A program made the translations under genes and the position numbers. Under the pieces are notes generated by a model, which was not told the DNA's origin, made no database searches, and saw only the letters and a list, made by a program, of their open reading frames with translations. Positions 11,291 through 20,830 of a DNA stretch of 64,000 bases are shown piece after piece; position 1 is the first letter of the stretch; every line of letters begins with the position of its first letter. The stretch is from Nephrocerus scutellatus. Its lineage: Eukaryota > Arthropoda > Insecta > Diptera > Pipunculidae. The DNA lies in NCBI GenBank assembly GCA_947095585.1, contig OX352763.1, positions 106,123,908-106,187,907 on the forward strand, written 5' to 3'.

Positions 11291-11309
11291 CTTAACAAGG
11301 GAGGGTTAA

Positions 11310-12047
11310 ATAGCATTTTATTTGTAATCTAGACCTAAGTAGTTAATTGTACATGGATTCAGATTTAAACAGTCAAAGGTTTTGGTATTTTCCTGCCTTG
11401 GTTAAAAGGAGCTTTGCAGACAAGACTTCATATATTCCTTGCTTATTCCATAATGGTATTGTTTATACAGTTGGTATTCAGAAAGCTAATCTCTTAGCTT
11501 CGCACTTTTTTGCTTGTGCGTTTACCTTCAATTATCTAACCAAAGCCCACCAAACCGCTTGACAAATTGATTCATTTCTCAATGAAGATAGTGGTTTTCT
11601 CCTCAATTGGAAAAATTTCTAATGGTGATATTGTGCGCCTACTAACTACCGCCATATTTCTTTATTGTTGGTTCTATCAGAGGTAATCAAATCTATCGTT
11701 AATTTCAAACTAATAAGCTATCTGGATACTAATGCTCTTTCATCCGAGGTGCAGTCCGAGGTATGTTTTTCATAAAAATCGCTCTTTATGACGTGCATTA
11801 CTGATTGTTGGGAGCGAAGCAATGAAAATCTAGATGAATTAAGCGTTGTATTCTTGGAAATTTCAAGGGCTTTTGATAGAGTATGGCATGACTGTATAAA
11901 TAAGATTCGTTTGCTCAACCGATTAAGGATTACTTATGGGACCGTAAAATAAAAGTTCTATTAAATGATATCTCTTCAGCTTTCGATGTGGACCAAGGCT
12001 GACGTGACACAAGGGTCATCTTTGTCAACTAGACTCTTCTTGATTTA
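11310..12047 (+). pseudogene. Jockey/CR1-like LINE copy, 5' part (split by mariner)
   Basis: Clear relative of the well-preserved LINE at 52.45-55 kb: the segments FADKTSYIPCLFHNGIVY, then GIQKANLLASHF (11347-11562), and decayed RT blocks to the end of LFLIY at about 12047 all align in order with that copy. The frame is broken by small deletions. It stops at a TA dinucleotide at 12048-12049, where a mariner begins, and resumes at about 15211, so the two parts are one insertion. Confidence 0.85.
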
Positions 12048-12197
12048 TACAGGGTGGGCCATCTAACGTTATTTTTTTAACTAGCGGTTATTTTGAGTAT
12101 GGTAAGGGTTATGTCACTTCTGATGTGACACAAAGTTAGTTTTATCCTTCCGCTGAACAAAAATGGTTGTGTATTCGCTTGAACAACGCTGGGAAAA

Positions 12198-13242
12198 TTG
12201 AAACATTACTTCGAAAATCATGGTAATGCTGCAGAATGTGTGCGAAAATTGCGTGCTGATTTCGGAAGAAACGAAGCGCCGGGAGCTCCATATGTGCGTT
12301 ATTTTGTGAATAAAGTTAAAGAAACAGGCTTGCTAATTAATAAACCAACACCAACCAAGCAGCCAACCAAGCACCAAACACCCGAAAATGTTGATGCTGT
12401 AGCCGAGAATGTGCGTGAGTCGCCGGGAACGTCAACTCGTCATCGTGCTCAAGAATTGAACATTTCACGCACAACATTGCGACGAATTCTGCATAAAGAT
12501 CTTGGTATGACACCGTATAAAGTTCAATTGGTTCAGGAATTGAAGCAAAGAGACCACCCATTGCGTTTTCCGTTCGCTGAGTGCGTTGGCGATCGACTTG
12601 AAGAAGATGCCGATTTTGGCCAAAAAATCATCTTTTCGAATGAGGCGCATTTCCATCTTGACGTCTATGTAAACAAGCAGAATTGTCGCATTTGGGGCAC
12701 GGAGAACACGCACGTGATTAGAGAGAAGCCTCAACGAGTGACTGTTTGGTGCCGAATTTGGTCCGGTAGCATCATTGGGCCATTTTTCTTTGAAAAGGAC
12801 CAAGGTGCCGCAGTTACTGCCAATTGTGAGCGCTACCGCGCCATGATAAACGATTTTTTATTCCCGGCACTTGAAGAGGAGGACATAGGCAACATTTGGT
12901 TTCAACAAGACGGCGCTCCGTGCCACACAGCACACGTTTCAATTGATCTTTTGGAGCACTGTCTTCGAAGATCGAATTATCAGCCGAAATGCTGATGTGA
13001 TTTGACCGCCTCGGAGCTGTGATTTGACGCCTTTCGACTATTATCATTGGGGTGCCGTCAAAGATAAGTGTTACGCCGATAAACCAGCAACGATTGACGC
13101 TCTCAAGAACAATATTCGCATTGCCATTGACGATATAATGCCGCATACCATCGAAAATGTGCTCAAAAATTTGACCGACCGTATGCGGTACGTCAAGGCC
13201 AGCCGAGGCAGTCATATGAATGAAATAGTATTCCAAAATTAA
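12198..13242 (+). pseudogene. mariner (DD41D-type) transposase, inactivated
   Basis: The first 265 codons form an open frame: an N-terminal helix-turn-helix with NAAECVRKLRADFG and APYVRYFVNKVKETG (residues about 10-50), a second HTH with ISRTTLRRILHKDLGM (about 90-107), and the DDE core. The first catalytic Asp is replaced by Asn (FSNEAHF, residue 148, codon at 12639); the second is present (FQQDGAPCHTA, residue 238). Around 12980-13020 frameshifts separate the third motif (CDLTxxD), and the C terminus continues at 13024-13242 in another frame, ending SRGSHMNEIVF. By comparison with the copy at 59.5 kb the family spacing is DD41D. Active-site loss plus frameshifts make it non-functional. Confidence 0.85.
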
Positions 13243-13280
13243 TCGGAAGGATTGTTCTTTACAATGAAAAAATAAATTTG

Positions 13281-14219
13281 AAAAAAAACAACCCATAAAA
13301 ATAAAATTTTTCATGTAAATTCTCTAATAGGAGATGGGTATGTGTTAAAATTTGAAGAAAATCAAGCTTATTTTTAAAAAATTTATATGGGCACCCCTCG
13401 GACCTCAGGGCCTAACTCCAAAAACTTTACAAAAAATTTTGTCCATCGGAGATACACACGTATATAAAATTTTAAAAAAATCGGGTTAAGTTTTTAAAAA
13501 AATTTGTTGGGGCCCCATGACTCTCCAAACCCTGTCACCAAAATTTTTGCAAAAAGTGTTGCCCATCGGAGATACACACGTATATAAAATTTTAAAAAAA
13601 TCGGGTTAAGTTTTTTAAAAAAAATTTTGGGGCTCAATGACCCTGGCGCCCGGGGTCTCCAAATTTTTTACAAAAAGTGTTTTTCATCGGAGATACATAC
13701 GTATATAAAATTTAAAGAAAAGTTAAAGTTAATTTTTTGAAAAAAAGTTATGTGGCCCCACGAACCCGGGCCCGGGGTCTTCAAATTTTTTACAAAAAAA
13801 AAGTGTTGTCTATCGGAGATACACATGTGTATTAAATTTAAAGAAAATCGGGATAATTTTTTTAAAAAAAGTTATGGGGCCCCACGAACCCGGGCCCGGG
13901 GTCTCCAAAATTTTTACAAAAAGTGTTGTATATCAGAGATACACAAGTGTATAAAATTTGAAGAAAATCGAGTAAAATTTTGTAAAATATTTGTAGGGGA
14001 GCCCACCGACCCCGTGGCCCGAGGATCCTCAAATTTTAATAGAAAGTGTTGTCATCGGAGATATGCATGTGTGCAAAATTTCAATAAAATAGGACTTTTG
14101 AAGTGGGTCAAAAATTGATCGTAAGATTCCATAACACACAAATCCACAAATCCACAGACCCACAAACCCACAAACCCACAAACACACGGGCAAGTGAAGT
14201 TAATATCGAGAATTTAAAA
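13281..14219 (-). mobile_element. minisatellite element copy A (HINE/DINE-1-like, 6 units)
   Basis: A non-coding repeat with one end AAACAACCCATAAAAATAAA, an 11-bp TAAATTCTCTA motif next to it, six tandem units of about 118-127 bp (ACACATGTGT-like palindrome centres near 13450, 13570, 13690, 13817, 13935 and 14060), a module TTGATCGTAAGATTC, a CACAAATC/CACAAACC microsatellite (about 14137-14190), and the other end CGGGCAAGTGAAGTTAATAT followed by GAGAATTTA. Some units also carry a perfect CCCGGGCCCGGG palindrome. Strand is assigned by analogy with Helentron-associated elements, with the AGAGAATTT end as the 5' end. Open frames across it are repeat artefacts. Confidence 0.75.
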
Positions 14220-14253
14220 AATATTGAGAACTTTTGGTTTTATTGCATTTTTC

Positions 14254-15190
14254 AAAAAAAAAAAAACAACCCATAAAAATTAAAATTTTTCATCTAAATT
14301 CTCTAATCGCAGAAATTGATATGGGAGCCCCTCGATCCTGGGCCATTTTTTTTTATTGTAGAAGAAAATCATCGAAACAAACATTTGACATCAGATGTTA
14401 AAATTGAAAAAGCTCAGATCACTTTATTCTGAGCACTTAGAGCACGCTCATACTCTGAGCAAATAAGAAACACGAACATTTATCTTGAGAACTCTTTGAC
14501 TGCTCTCAACTAATTTATGAAAACGCCAAATGACAGAATATTGTGAAAACTTGTTGTTCTATCTGTAAGTTGATATCGACAACAAAAAAAACGACATCAA
14601 TAAAAATACAATTCAGTATATAATAAAAATGTAAGTTGAAGTAAGCATAAAACATGTATGTCTCGTTTCATTTGCTGGGTTCATTTGTGCGTGCGCTAAG
14701 ATTTCTCTCTCTCTCTCTCCACCACCAACAAAACCATGCAGCGCAGCCGACTGCGCAGCACTCACCGCACACAGTCCATAAAGGGCGACGAATATCTGAT
14801 GCCAGTACAGATATTTAAAAAATGTATAAGGGCCTTGCGGCCGAACCCGAGACCCGATCACTATCAAATTTTCGAAAAAGTATTGTTTATTGGGTATACA
14901 CATGTGTGTAAAATTTGAAGAAAATCGGGTAAATTTTTTAAAATTTTTGTTTGGGAGCCCCCCGACCCCGCAGCCCGAGGGGCCTCAAAATTTAATAGAA
15001 AGTGTTGTCTCCGGAAATACGCATGTGTGCAAAATTTCAATAAAATCGGGCCATGGGAAGTGGGTTAAAAATTGATCGCAAGAATCCACGACAGACGACC
15101 GACCGACGACCGACCGACGACCGACCGACAACCGACCGACGACCGACCGACGACCCACGGGCAAGTGAAGTTAATATAGAGAATTTAAAA
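14254..15190 (-). mobile_element. minisatellite element copy B, interrupted
   Basis: Starts with the same ACAACCCATAAAAATTAAAA end and TAAATTCTCTAAT motif (about 14266-14310), is interrupted from about 14345 to 14810 by unrelated AT-rich sequence containing a short (CT)n, then continues with two units (palindrome TACACATGTGTG near 14898 and GCATGTGTGC near 15020), the TTGATCGCAAGAATC module, a (CGACCGAC)n microsatellite (about 15090-15155) and the terminal GAAGTTAATATAGAGAATTT. Its microsatellite differs from copy A's at the same position. Confidence 0.7.
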
Positions 15191-15210
15191 ATTATTTGGC
15201 CTACTACTTA

Positions 15211-15835
15211 TATCAGTAACCTGTTTTCTTCTACAAGGTGTGATACCCACTCATTTGCTGATGATACAACGCTGTCGGCTTCCATTGGGTTTGTCAGTCA
15301 AAAAGAATTCAATTCTCACTTGATTGCTTCGCGAGATTTAATGAATACGCCTATATTGTCGAACATTCGAGTCATTTTTGAGTCTTTTCTTTTTTTTGTC
15401 AGAAGGCAGTTCAACAATGGTGCCCCTATTGGGAGATCTAAATCACTTAAGATGTTAGGTTTGAAAGTTTCAAGTGAACTTTCCTGGAAGAAGCATAGAG
15501 CATAGACGAATTGTGGGAGCAGCAGGTGTTTGCGTAATAATATAAAATTTGAAGGTAGATGTGTAGGACATGTAGCTAAAGGTATCTTTAGAAACCCTTT
15601 CTCTCATCCCAGGTCCTTTTGTCTGCACGGCAAACACTCGTTTCAGTTAAAAGCAACATAGATTTTCCTTAAACCCATTTTCATATAGAACCCAAAATTT
15701 CAAATCCTTCTTTTAGCCGAGATTATCATCGATGTGGGATCAATAGGTCGGCTCCGTGATTCCCGAAACGTTTAATCTACAGGCCTTCAAAAGAGATGTC
15801 AACAATTTCCTTTTTTTCGGCGAAATTTCAAGCCA
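15211..15835 (+). pseudogene. Jockey/CR1-like LINE copy, 3' part
   Basis: Resumes the LINE interrupted at 12047: HSFADDTTLSASIGFVSQKE with the catalytic ADD (about 15247-15305), then SRDLMNTPILSNI, APIGRSKSLKMLGLKVSSEL and a C-terminal stretch matching the 54.2-54.6 kb copy down to the LQAFK-like segment near 15785. Internal deletions, for example around 15505, and stops are present. No 3' poly(A) is retained. Confidence 0.85.
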
Positions 15836-17509
15836 TCTCTGAAAGTGTTCGGTGTTAATGCGTTCTTTATGCCTTCTACCAGTTTGTTATTTACATTATC
15901 GGTGTTCCGTGTACGAGAAGCAAGGTACACTGTATACATCGACCGAAGGTGTAAAGCCAAAGCATTAGAAGAGTTTTGAAAAATCGGTCTCCGGCAGCGT
16001 TTATTGATGCGGTTATGTGTACAGTACGCATGGTGGTGGTACTCGCTTATAGCTGCTGTTTTCGGGCAATTACACATGTTCTTGACGCTTCATATTCTTA
16101 GCACGCCTATACGATGATGATCTAATCCACTCGGTGAATGCATTCTTGGTATGCAACACCATTCCAGGCGTCTAAGGCGTCAACTTTAAAACGTTTTTCA
16201 ACAATAAAGGATTAATTTCTGGTGTCGTCGGTCGCAAGTACGTGTTCATATTATTATGTTTTTGTCATAAAACGTTCTGGATTTCATGGAAAAATCCAAC
16301 AAGAATTGAATTTGGAATTCTTGTTCGTCTTTTTCAATTTTTTAATTTAATGTAAATTCGTAAATGCTATACACACACGCACCACCATCATCATTAAGAT
16401 CGAGTGCAACACCTTTGATGAATTTTAAGCAGATAGCGCCCCACTGTTTTTTTTTTTGGAAACAGAACGAAGAATAACAAAAAAAAACTTCAAAACTCAA
16501 ATATGCACACAACTGGTGAGGAAATTACTACAAAAACCAACATATCGCACTTTCAATGGGACTCCTCTTTGCCCCTCTTGAGCAGGCCTTTTTTTAGAAT
16601 CTTCAAGTTGCAACAGAAACACCGCCGAGAATTGAATTCTGTGGGGGGTGTTGGTGCAAAATTCCAGATTACACCAAGTACATGATGTGGGTACATACAT
16701 CGCACTTGGCACTTCCAACAGGCAATCGTCGGCGTTGCGGCATTTCCTCATATAGTTATTGTGAGAATATCAAAGAGATCTTCAAGAACGAGGACCGAAT
16801 CCGAGAGGATACTACTCGTCGTTTTGCAATAGAAAAAGTTTGTGTCTCTCTTCCACTCTGAAATCTTCATCTGCAGTGGTATGGCATAAGTGCACTCTAG
16901 TGTTCCGAAGAATGATTATTGCGCCACCTAACAGATGGAGGGAAAAACATCAAAGCGATATCGTACTAGAGTATTATAGAGTCCTTATGGGAAACTTATT
17001 TGCGCTCCTTTCTTTCATATATTCCGTATGCATAGAGGCGCCGCCGCCGCTTTTCCAACTTTTTTCAAGAGGACACTACTCCAAAGGTGCCGAAAATTGA
17101 TGGTGTTTGTCTTTCACTTTGGGATGAAAAAGGCCAAATTAGAGAATTAACCCACTCGAACAGTGTAGAAGCTCTTCTCATCTCTGTTTACATATAATGT
17201 GGAAAAATCTCAGCTACTTGTAGATTTTCATTTTCAATACCGGCCGGCCACTTGTCAAGTGCACTATTAGCTGCTTAACACATTCAGACACTTTGCACAT
17301 TATCCTGCTGGGATTGATGTTTTTTTTTTCGAGTATATGTATAGATACAAGTTGAGGGGATTTACTTTTTGAAAGGACGACTGAAAAACGTGTACGTTTA
17401 TTACAAAAAGAATACGACAGGAGGAATCAAAATTTTCCTTCTTATTACATACTAAAGTTTTATCAACCAAAGGTATCATATTCACTTTTTTCACAAATGG
17501 GTAAATAAC
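15836..17509. other. unassigned sequence
   Basis: No transposon domain or gene is recognised. Short open frames on both strands lack motifs. The region may be unique genomic DNA or old, unrecognisable repeat. Confidence 0.4.
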
Positions 17510-17720
17510 GTAGTTTTTTTCGTTGTTCCTTCAGAATCTGTGTTGTCAGCGATAGAATGAATTGGATTAGACAGGAGATTATTTATAAAAATGAGAAAGA
17601 GTATCGGTGAACAAACAGAATCTTGTGGAACACCGGCATTTATGCGGTAAAAACATTAAATTTGAAATTGTCAAATGCGACGTGAATTGAATCCCGGTCA
17701 GAAAGATTACTACTCAATCA
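17510..17720 (-). pseudogene. Jockey/CR1-like RT fragment
   Basis: Minus-strand translation gives an RT palm fragment around GVPQDSVCSPILFLIFINNLL and NPIHSIADN, closely related to the 6.28-7.72 kb relic, with the catalytic box mutated from ADD to ADN. It is only about 200 bp long. Confidence 0.7.
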
Positions 17721-18199
17721 ATTAAAGGCTTTTTCCAACTCAAGTTCAGAGGATTCGAGAAGAATGAATGACAAGCCTATTGCGGGAATATGTTATTCAG
17801 AATATAATATTCAGTGCGTGACTGTTTTTGGCAACATCGGTCGGAAAAAGTGTAGCCATATTAGTATATTTTCGATGTCTTCTGCAACATTTTCCAATTT
17901 TTACTACAAGTTAAAGCTTAGTATGTAAAGACACGTGTAGGTTTTCGAGGCAATAACTCCAGCAGTCAGAATATATACCGCACGAATCCTACGCGTTGCT
18001 CCCCTCTATTCTGCTGATGTTGGTAGGTAGGTAGAGTGGTGAACTTCGTTGTACTTGCGAGGTCCTCAATTAGCGCTAGAGTGCGACGTATTGATAGCAC
18101 AAATCTCGAGAGAACTAGCATGGATATTCACGCGGTTTAAATACAGCCTGTAATGTTCAGAAACTGTATTCTGAGAGCTCTTTCAGGATCAGTGAAAAA

Positions 18200-19745
18200 T
18201 GGTTTACCTCAAGTGCGGTGTATTGATACTGCTAAGGGCGGACAACTACATAGGAAGTGTGTGAGAGTCTCTATTCATGTTTATCTTTTCAACTTCTGCA
18301 GAAGTTGTTTTGCAGTATACCCAACTTGGCGGCATGGCTACTCACTGGCCGGTGGTCTCTGCTGATAGCCACAACTCTGGTAACACTCGTATCCTTCCAG
18401 GTTCTACAAAACAACTTGGTGGTCTTCCTTTTGCTGTTTGATGGCCACTTCAATCTTGAAATTGGGCAGTTCAAAAGACTGCTCCACCTGAGCTGTGACT
18501 TAGTATTGAAAAAAGGCGAGAATTTGTTTCTTGACTGAGCTCATTGGACTGTTAACCCTCTCAATAGAGCCGGTGTCCATAGCGATGCCATGCTTAGCCA
18601 ATTCGTCAGCCCTATCCTCTATATTACTGTGCCCCGGCACCTATACTATGGTGATGTACAGGAATTGGAAGATCGAAGTTTCCTGTAGGACTCCCTAATT
18701 GTTAGGATCTCTCGCTGAAAAATACTAGCGAAATCGGGTAGGTTGTATGACCTTGACAGATTTAGATCATCCGCAAAGATACCTGCACCGACTCCGTCCT
18801 TCATTTTGGATCCGTCACGGAATATTGTTGCATCAAATCGCCTCGTTACTGCTTCATCATTCCAGTGTTCCCTGTTATGAAACTCGAAGCCGAATGAGGA
18901 GTTGAAGCTAAGTTTAGGAATGCAGTAGTCATTAGTTGATGGTATCATACCTTCAGATACTGTCTGCAGTATATTACGGTGCCCGTATGGTCTAGTAGCT
19001 AACCACTCAGATTCTCTAAGTCATACTGCTCTGCACATCGCCATATACTTGATAAATATGTCAAGAGGTAATAGGTGCAATATGGTGTTAAGGGTCTTGG
19101 TCGGACATGACCGTAGAGCTCCTGTGCCACCGACTGCCGCTGAATGCTGTAATCTGCTAAGTTTGGTGGCAGTATACTTCTTCTTCGTCGCTGGCCACCA
19201 GACCAGCGATCAATAGGTAAGAACTAGCCTTACAACAGCTGTGTACATCCAGAGAGGCATCCTTGGTTGAAGACTCAATTTCCTGTCGATGGTTTTACCG
19301 CTGGAATAGAGGGTCACGCATGCCTTCTTAGGCCTGTTCTTTATGTTAGCCATCCAGCTAAGCTTCTTATCCAAAATTACTCCAAGATATTTGGCGCTGG
19401 AAGTAATACTGATACTTTGCCCATTGAGTTTTGAAAGGACAAAGGCCGGTATTTTAGATGTAGTGGTGAAAAGTACCATTTCAGTCCTCCCTGGGTTAAA
19501 TCCAAGGTCACAGCTTGTTAATCAGGAGCTGACTTTACTCAGAGCCCTTTCCATAACTTCAATGGTCACGGAATGTTGCTGGCCTGATACGAATATCACC
19601 GCGTCATCTACGTACGCAACTACTTTCGTCCTATCCTCTTCAAATTTAAGTAGCATTTAATTACCATCAGCCACAGTAAAGGAGATATGACCCCTCCTTG
19701 GCGAGTGTCTATGTCGATTAGTTTGGTAATGTTACAGCTGCCAAG
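18200..19745 (-). pseudogene. LOA-like LINE relic with RT and RNase H
   Basis: Read from 19745 down: RQGGVISPLLWLMVI (about 19705-19660), the catalytic YVDD box (19603-19614), KLNGQSISITSSAKYLGVIL and RKLSLQPRMPLWMYTAVVR (19210-19479), LVWWPATKKKYTATKLS, then an RNase H domain with FRDGSKMKDGVGAGIF (about 18825-18775; the first Asp is kept although FTDGSK is usual), and a PGHSN-E-ADELAK region (about 18640-18580), ending with DHRPVSSHAAKLGILQNNFC (about 18370-18297). RNase H after the RT and the terminal GHxP tail fit the I/LOA group. Frameshifts and stops make it inactive; the 5' half is missing. It lies directly beside the CAGAAC minisatellite. Confidence 0.8.
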
Positions 19746-19769
19746 GTTGGCTACCGAGCATGGATATGA

Positions 19770-20415
19770 TCCAGCTTTGAACAGTTGGAAACAGTTCAGA
19801 ACAGCTCAGAACAGTTTAGTACCGGTTCAGAACAGATCAGAACGGGTCAGAACAAGTGCAAAACAAGGTCAGAATAGTTGGGAACAAATCAGAACAGATT
19901 TAGAACACTTTATAGAACAGGTCAGAACAGGTTCAGTTGGGAACAGTTGGTAACAGTTTAAAACGGTTCAAAAGGGTAAGAAGAGATCAGTTCAGAACAG
20001 GTCAGAATAGAACATGACAGGTCAGAACAGGTCATAACAGGTTCAGAACAAATCAAAACAGTTCAGAACTGGACAGAACAGCACAAAAAAATTCATAACG
20101 GGTTCAGAACGGCTAAAAACAGATCAGAACAGTTCAGAAAAAGTCAGAACATCTTAAGAACAGATCAGAACAGTTAATAACAGCTCATAATAGGTGAAGA
20201 GCAGATCATACCATAAATCAAAATAGATTCAGAACAGATCAGAACAGTTTAGAAGAGTCAAAAACAGTTCCGAATAGTTAAGAACAGGTCAAAACAGATC
20301 AGAAAAGTTGAGAACACTTGAGAACAGATCAGAACCGGCTCAGAACAGTTTGAAACAGTTCAGAATAAGTTCAGAATAGGTTTAGAAACGATCAGAACAG
20401 TTCGAAACAAGTCAG
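19770..20415 (+). repeat. degenerate CAGAACAGTT-type minisatellite
   Basis: About 650 bp of imperfect 10-12 bp units based on GTTCAGAACAG / GGTCAGAACAG with frequent single-base changes. The G/A-rich reading is on the plus strand. It starts at the edge of the LOA-like LINE and ends at the edge of a mariner tail. No coding role. Confidence 0.9.
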
Positions 20416-20424
20416 AAGAGCTCG

Positions 20425-20830
20425 ATTTATTGAAGTCGAATTGCAGTGACCGTAATGTAATCTCCAATGATGGACCGCATTCGATTGGCCGCATAGTGCT
20501 CGTGATTTCACGCCTGTGGACTTTTCTTTGGGGCTATATCAAGTCCACGGGATATGACAATAAGTGAGAGATTTTAGACGACCTCAAAACAAACATCAAA
20601 CGCGACATTGCCGGCATATCACCCGATTTTTGCGACATAGTCATGCAAACTTGGGTTCAGCGTATTCACTCGTGCTGACCTTTCTGTGAAGAATATTTGA
20701 CTAATGCTATATTTCATAATTATTGGCATTAATTGTTCTTTATTTAAAATAAAATGACTTTTTTGTATCATGAAGAAAAGCTGTTTCATTTCAAAAACTA
20801 AATAGGGCGCTCTTAATGAAAAAGCATAAC
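20425..20830 (+). pseudogene. DD41D-type mariner transposase C-terminal fragment
   Basis: Plus-strand frames give WPHSARDFTPVDFSLG (compare WPPRSCDLTPLDFFLWG, the third catalytic motif), DDLKTNIKRDIAGISPDFCD, and a terminal TWVQRIHS. An end sequence AAATAGGGCGCTCTTAATGA (about 20793-20815) resembles the 3' end of the 59.5-60.4 kb mariner (AAGTGCTCTTATTGAAAAAC). The first two thirds of the gene are absent. Confidence 0.7.

Larger units (their letters stand above)
12050..15210 (+). mobile_element. mariner element nested in LINE, enlarged by internal insertions
   Basis: The left end starts CAGGGTGGGCCATCTAACGT directly after a TA. The right end, AAAAATTATTTGGCCTACTA at about 15186-15205, looks like a degraded inverted copy of it and is followed by TA and then the continuing LINE. 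Removing 12050-15210 and one TA regenerates the LINE sequence seen in the 52-55 kb copy. A 1.2-kb mariner therefore accounts for the outer ends, and the remaining 1.9 kb (about 13281-15190) consists of minisatellite elements inserted into its 3' region. Confidence 0.75.

Noticed and set aside
12814..13314. 166-codon minus-strand open frame
   Set aside because: Antisense to the mariner transposase 3' half.
13750..14118. Repeated frames such as CIKFEENRVKFCKIF at 13.8, 14.9, 24 and 60.8 kb
   Set aside because: Translations of the 120-bp minisatellite unit. They shift frame between units and occur on both strands.
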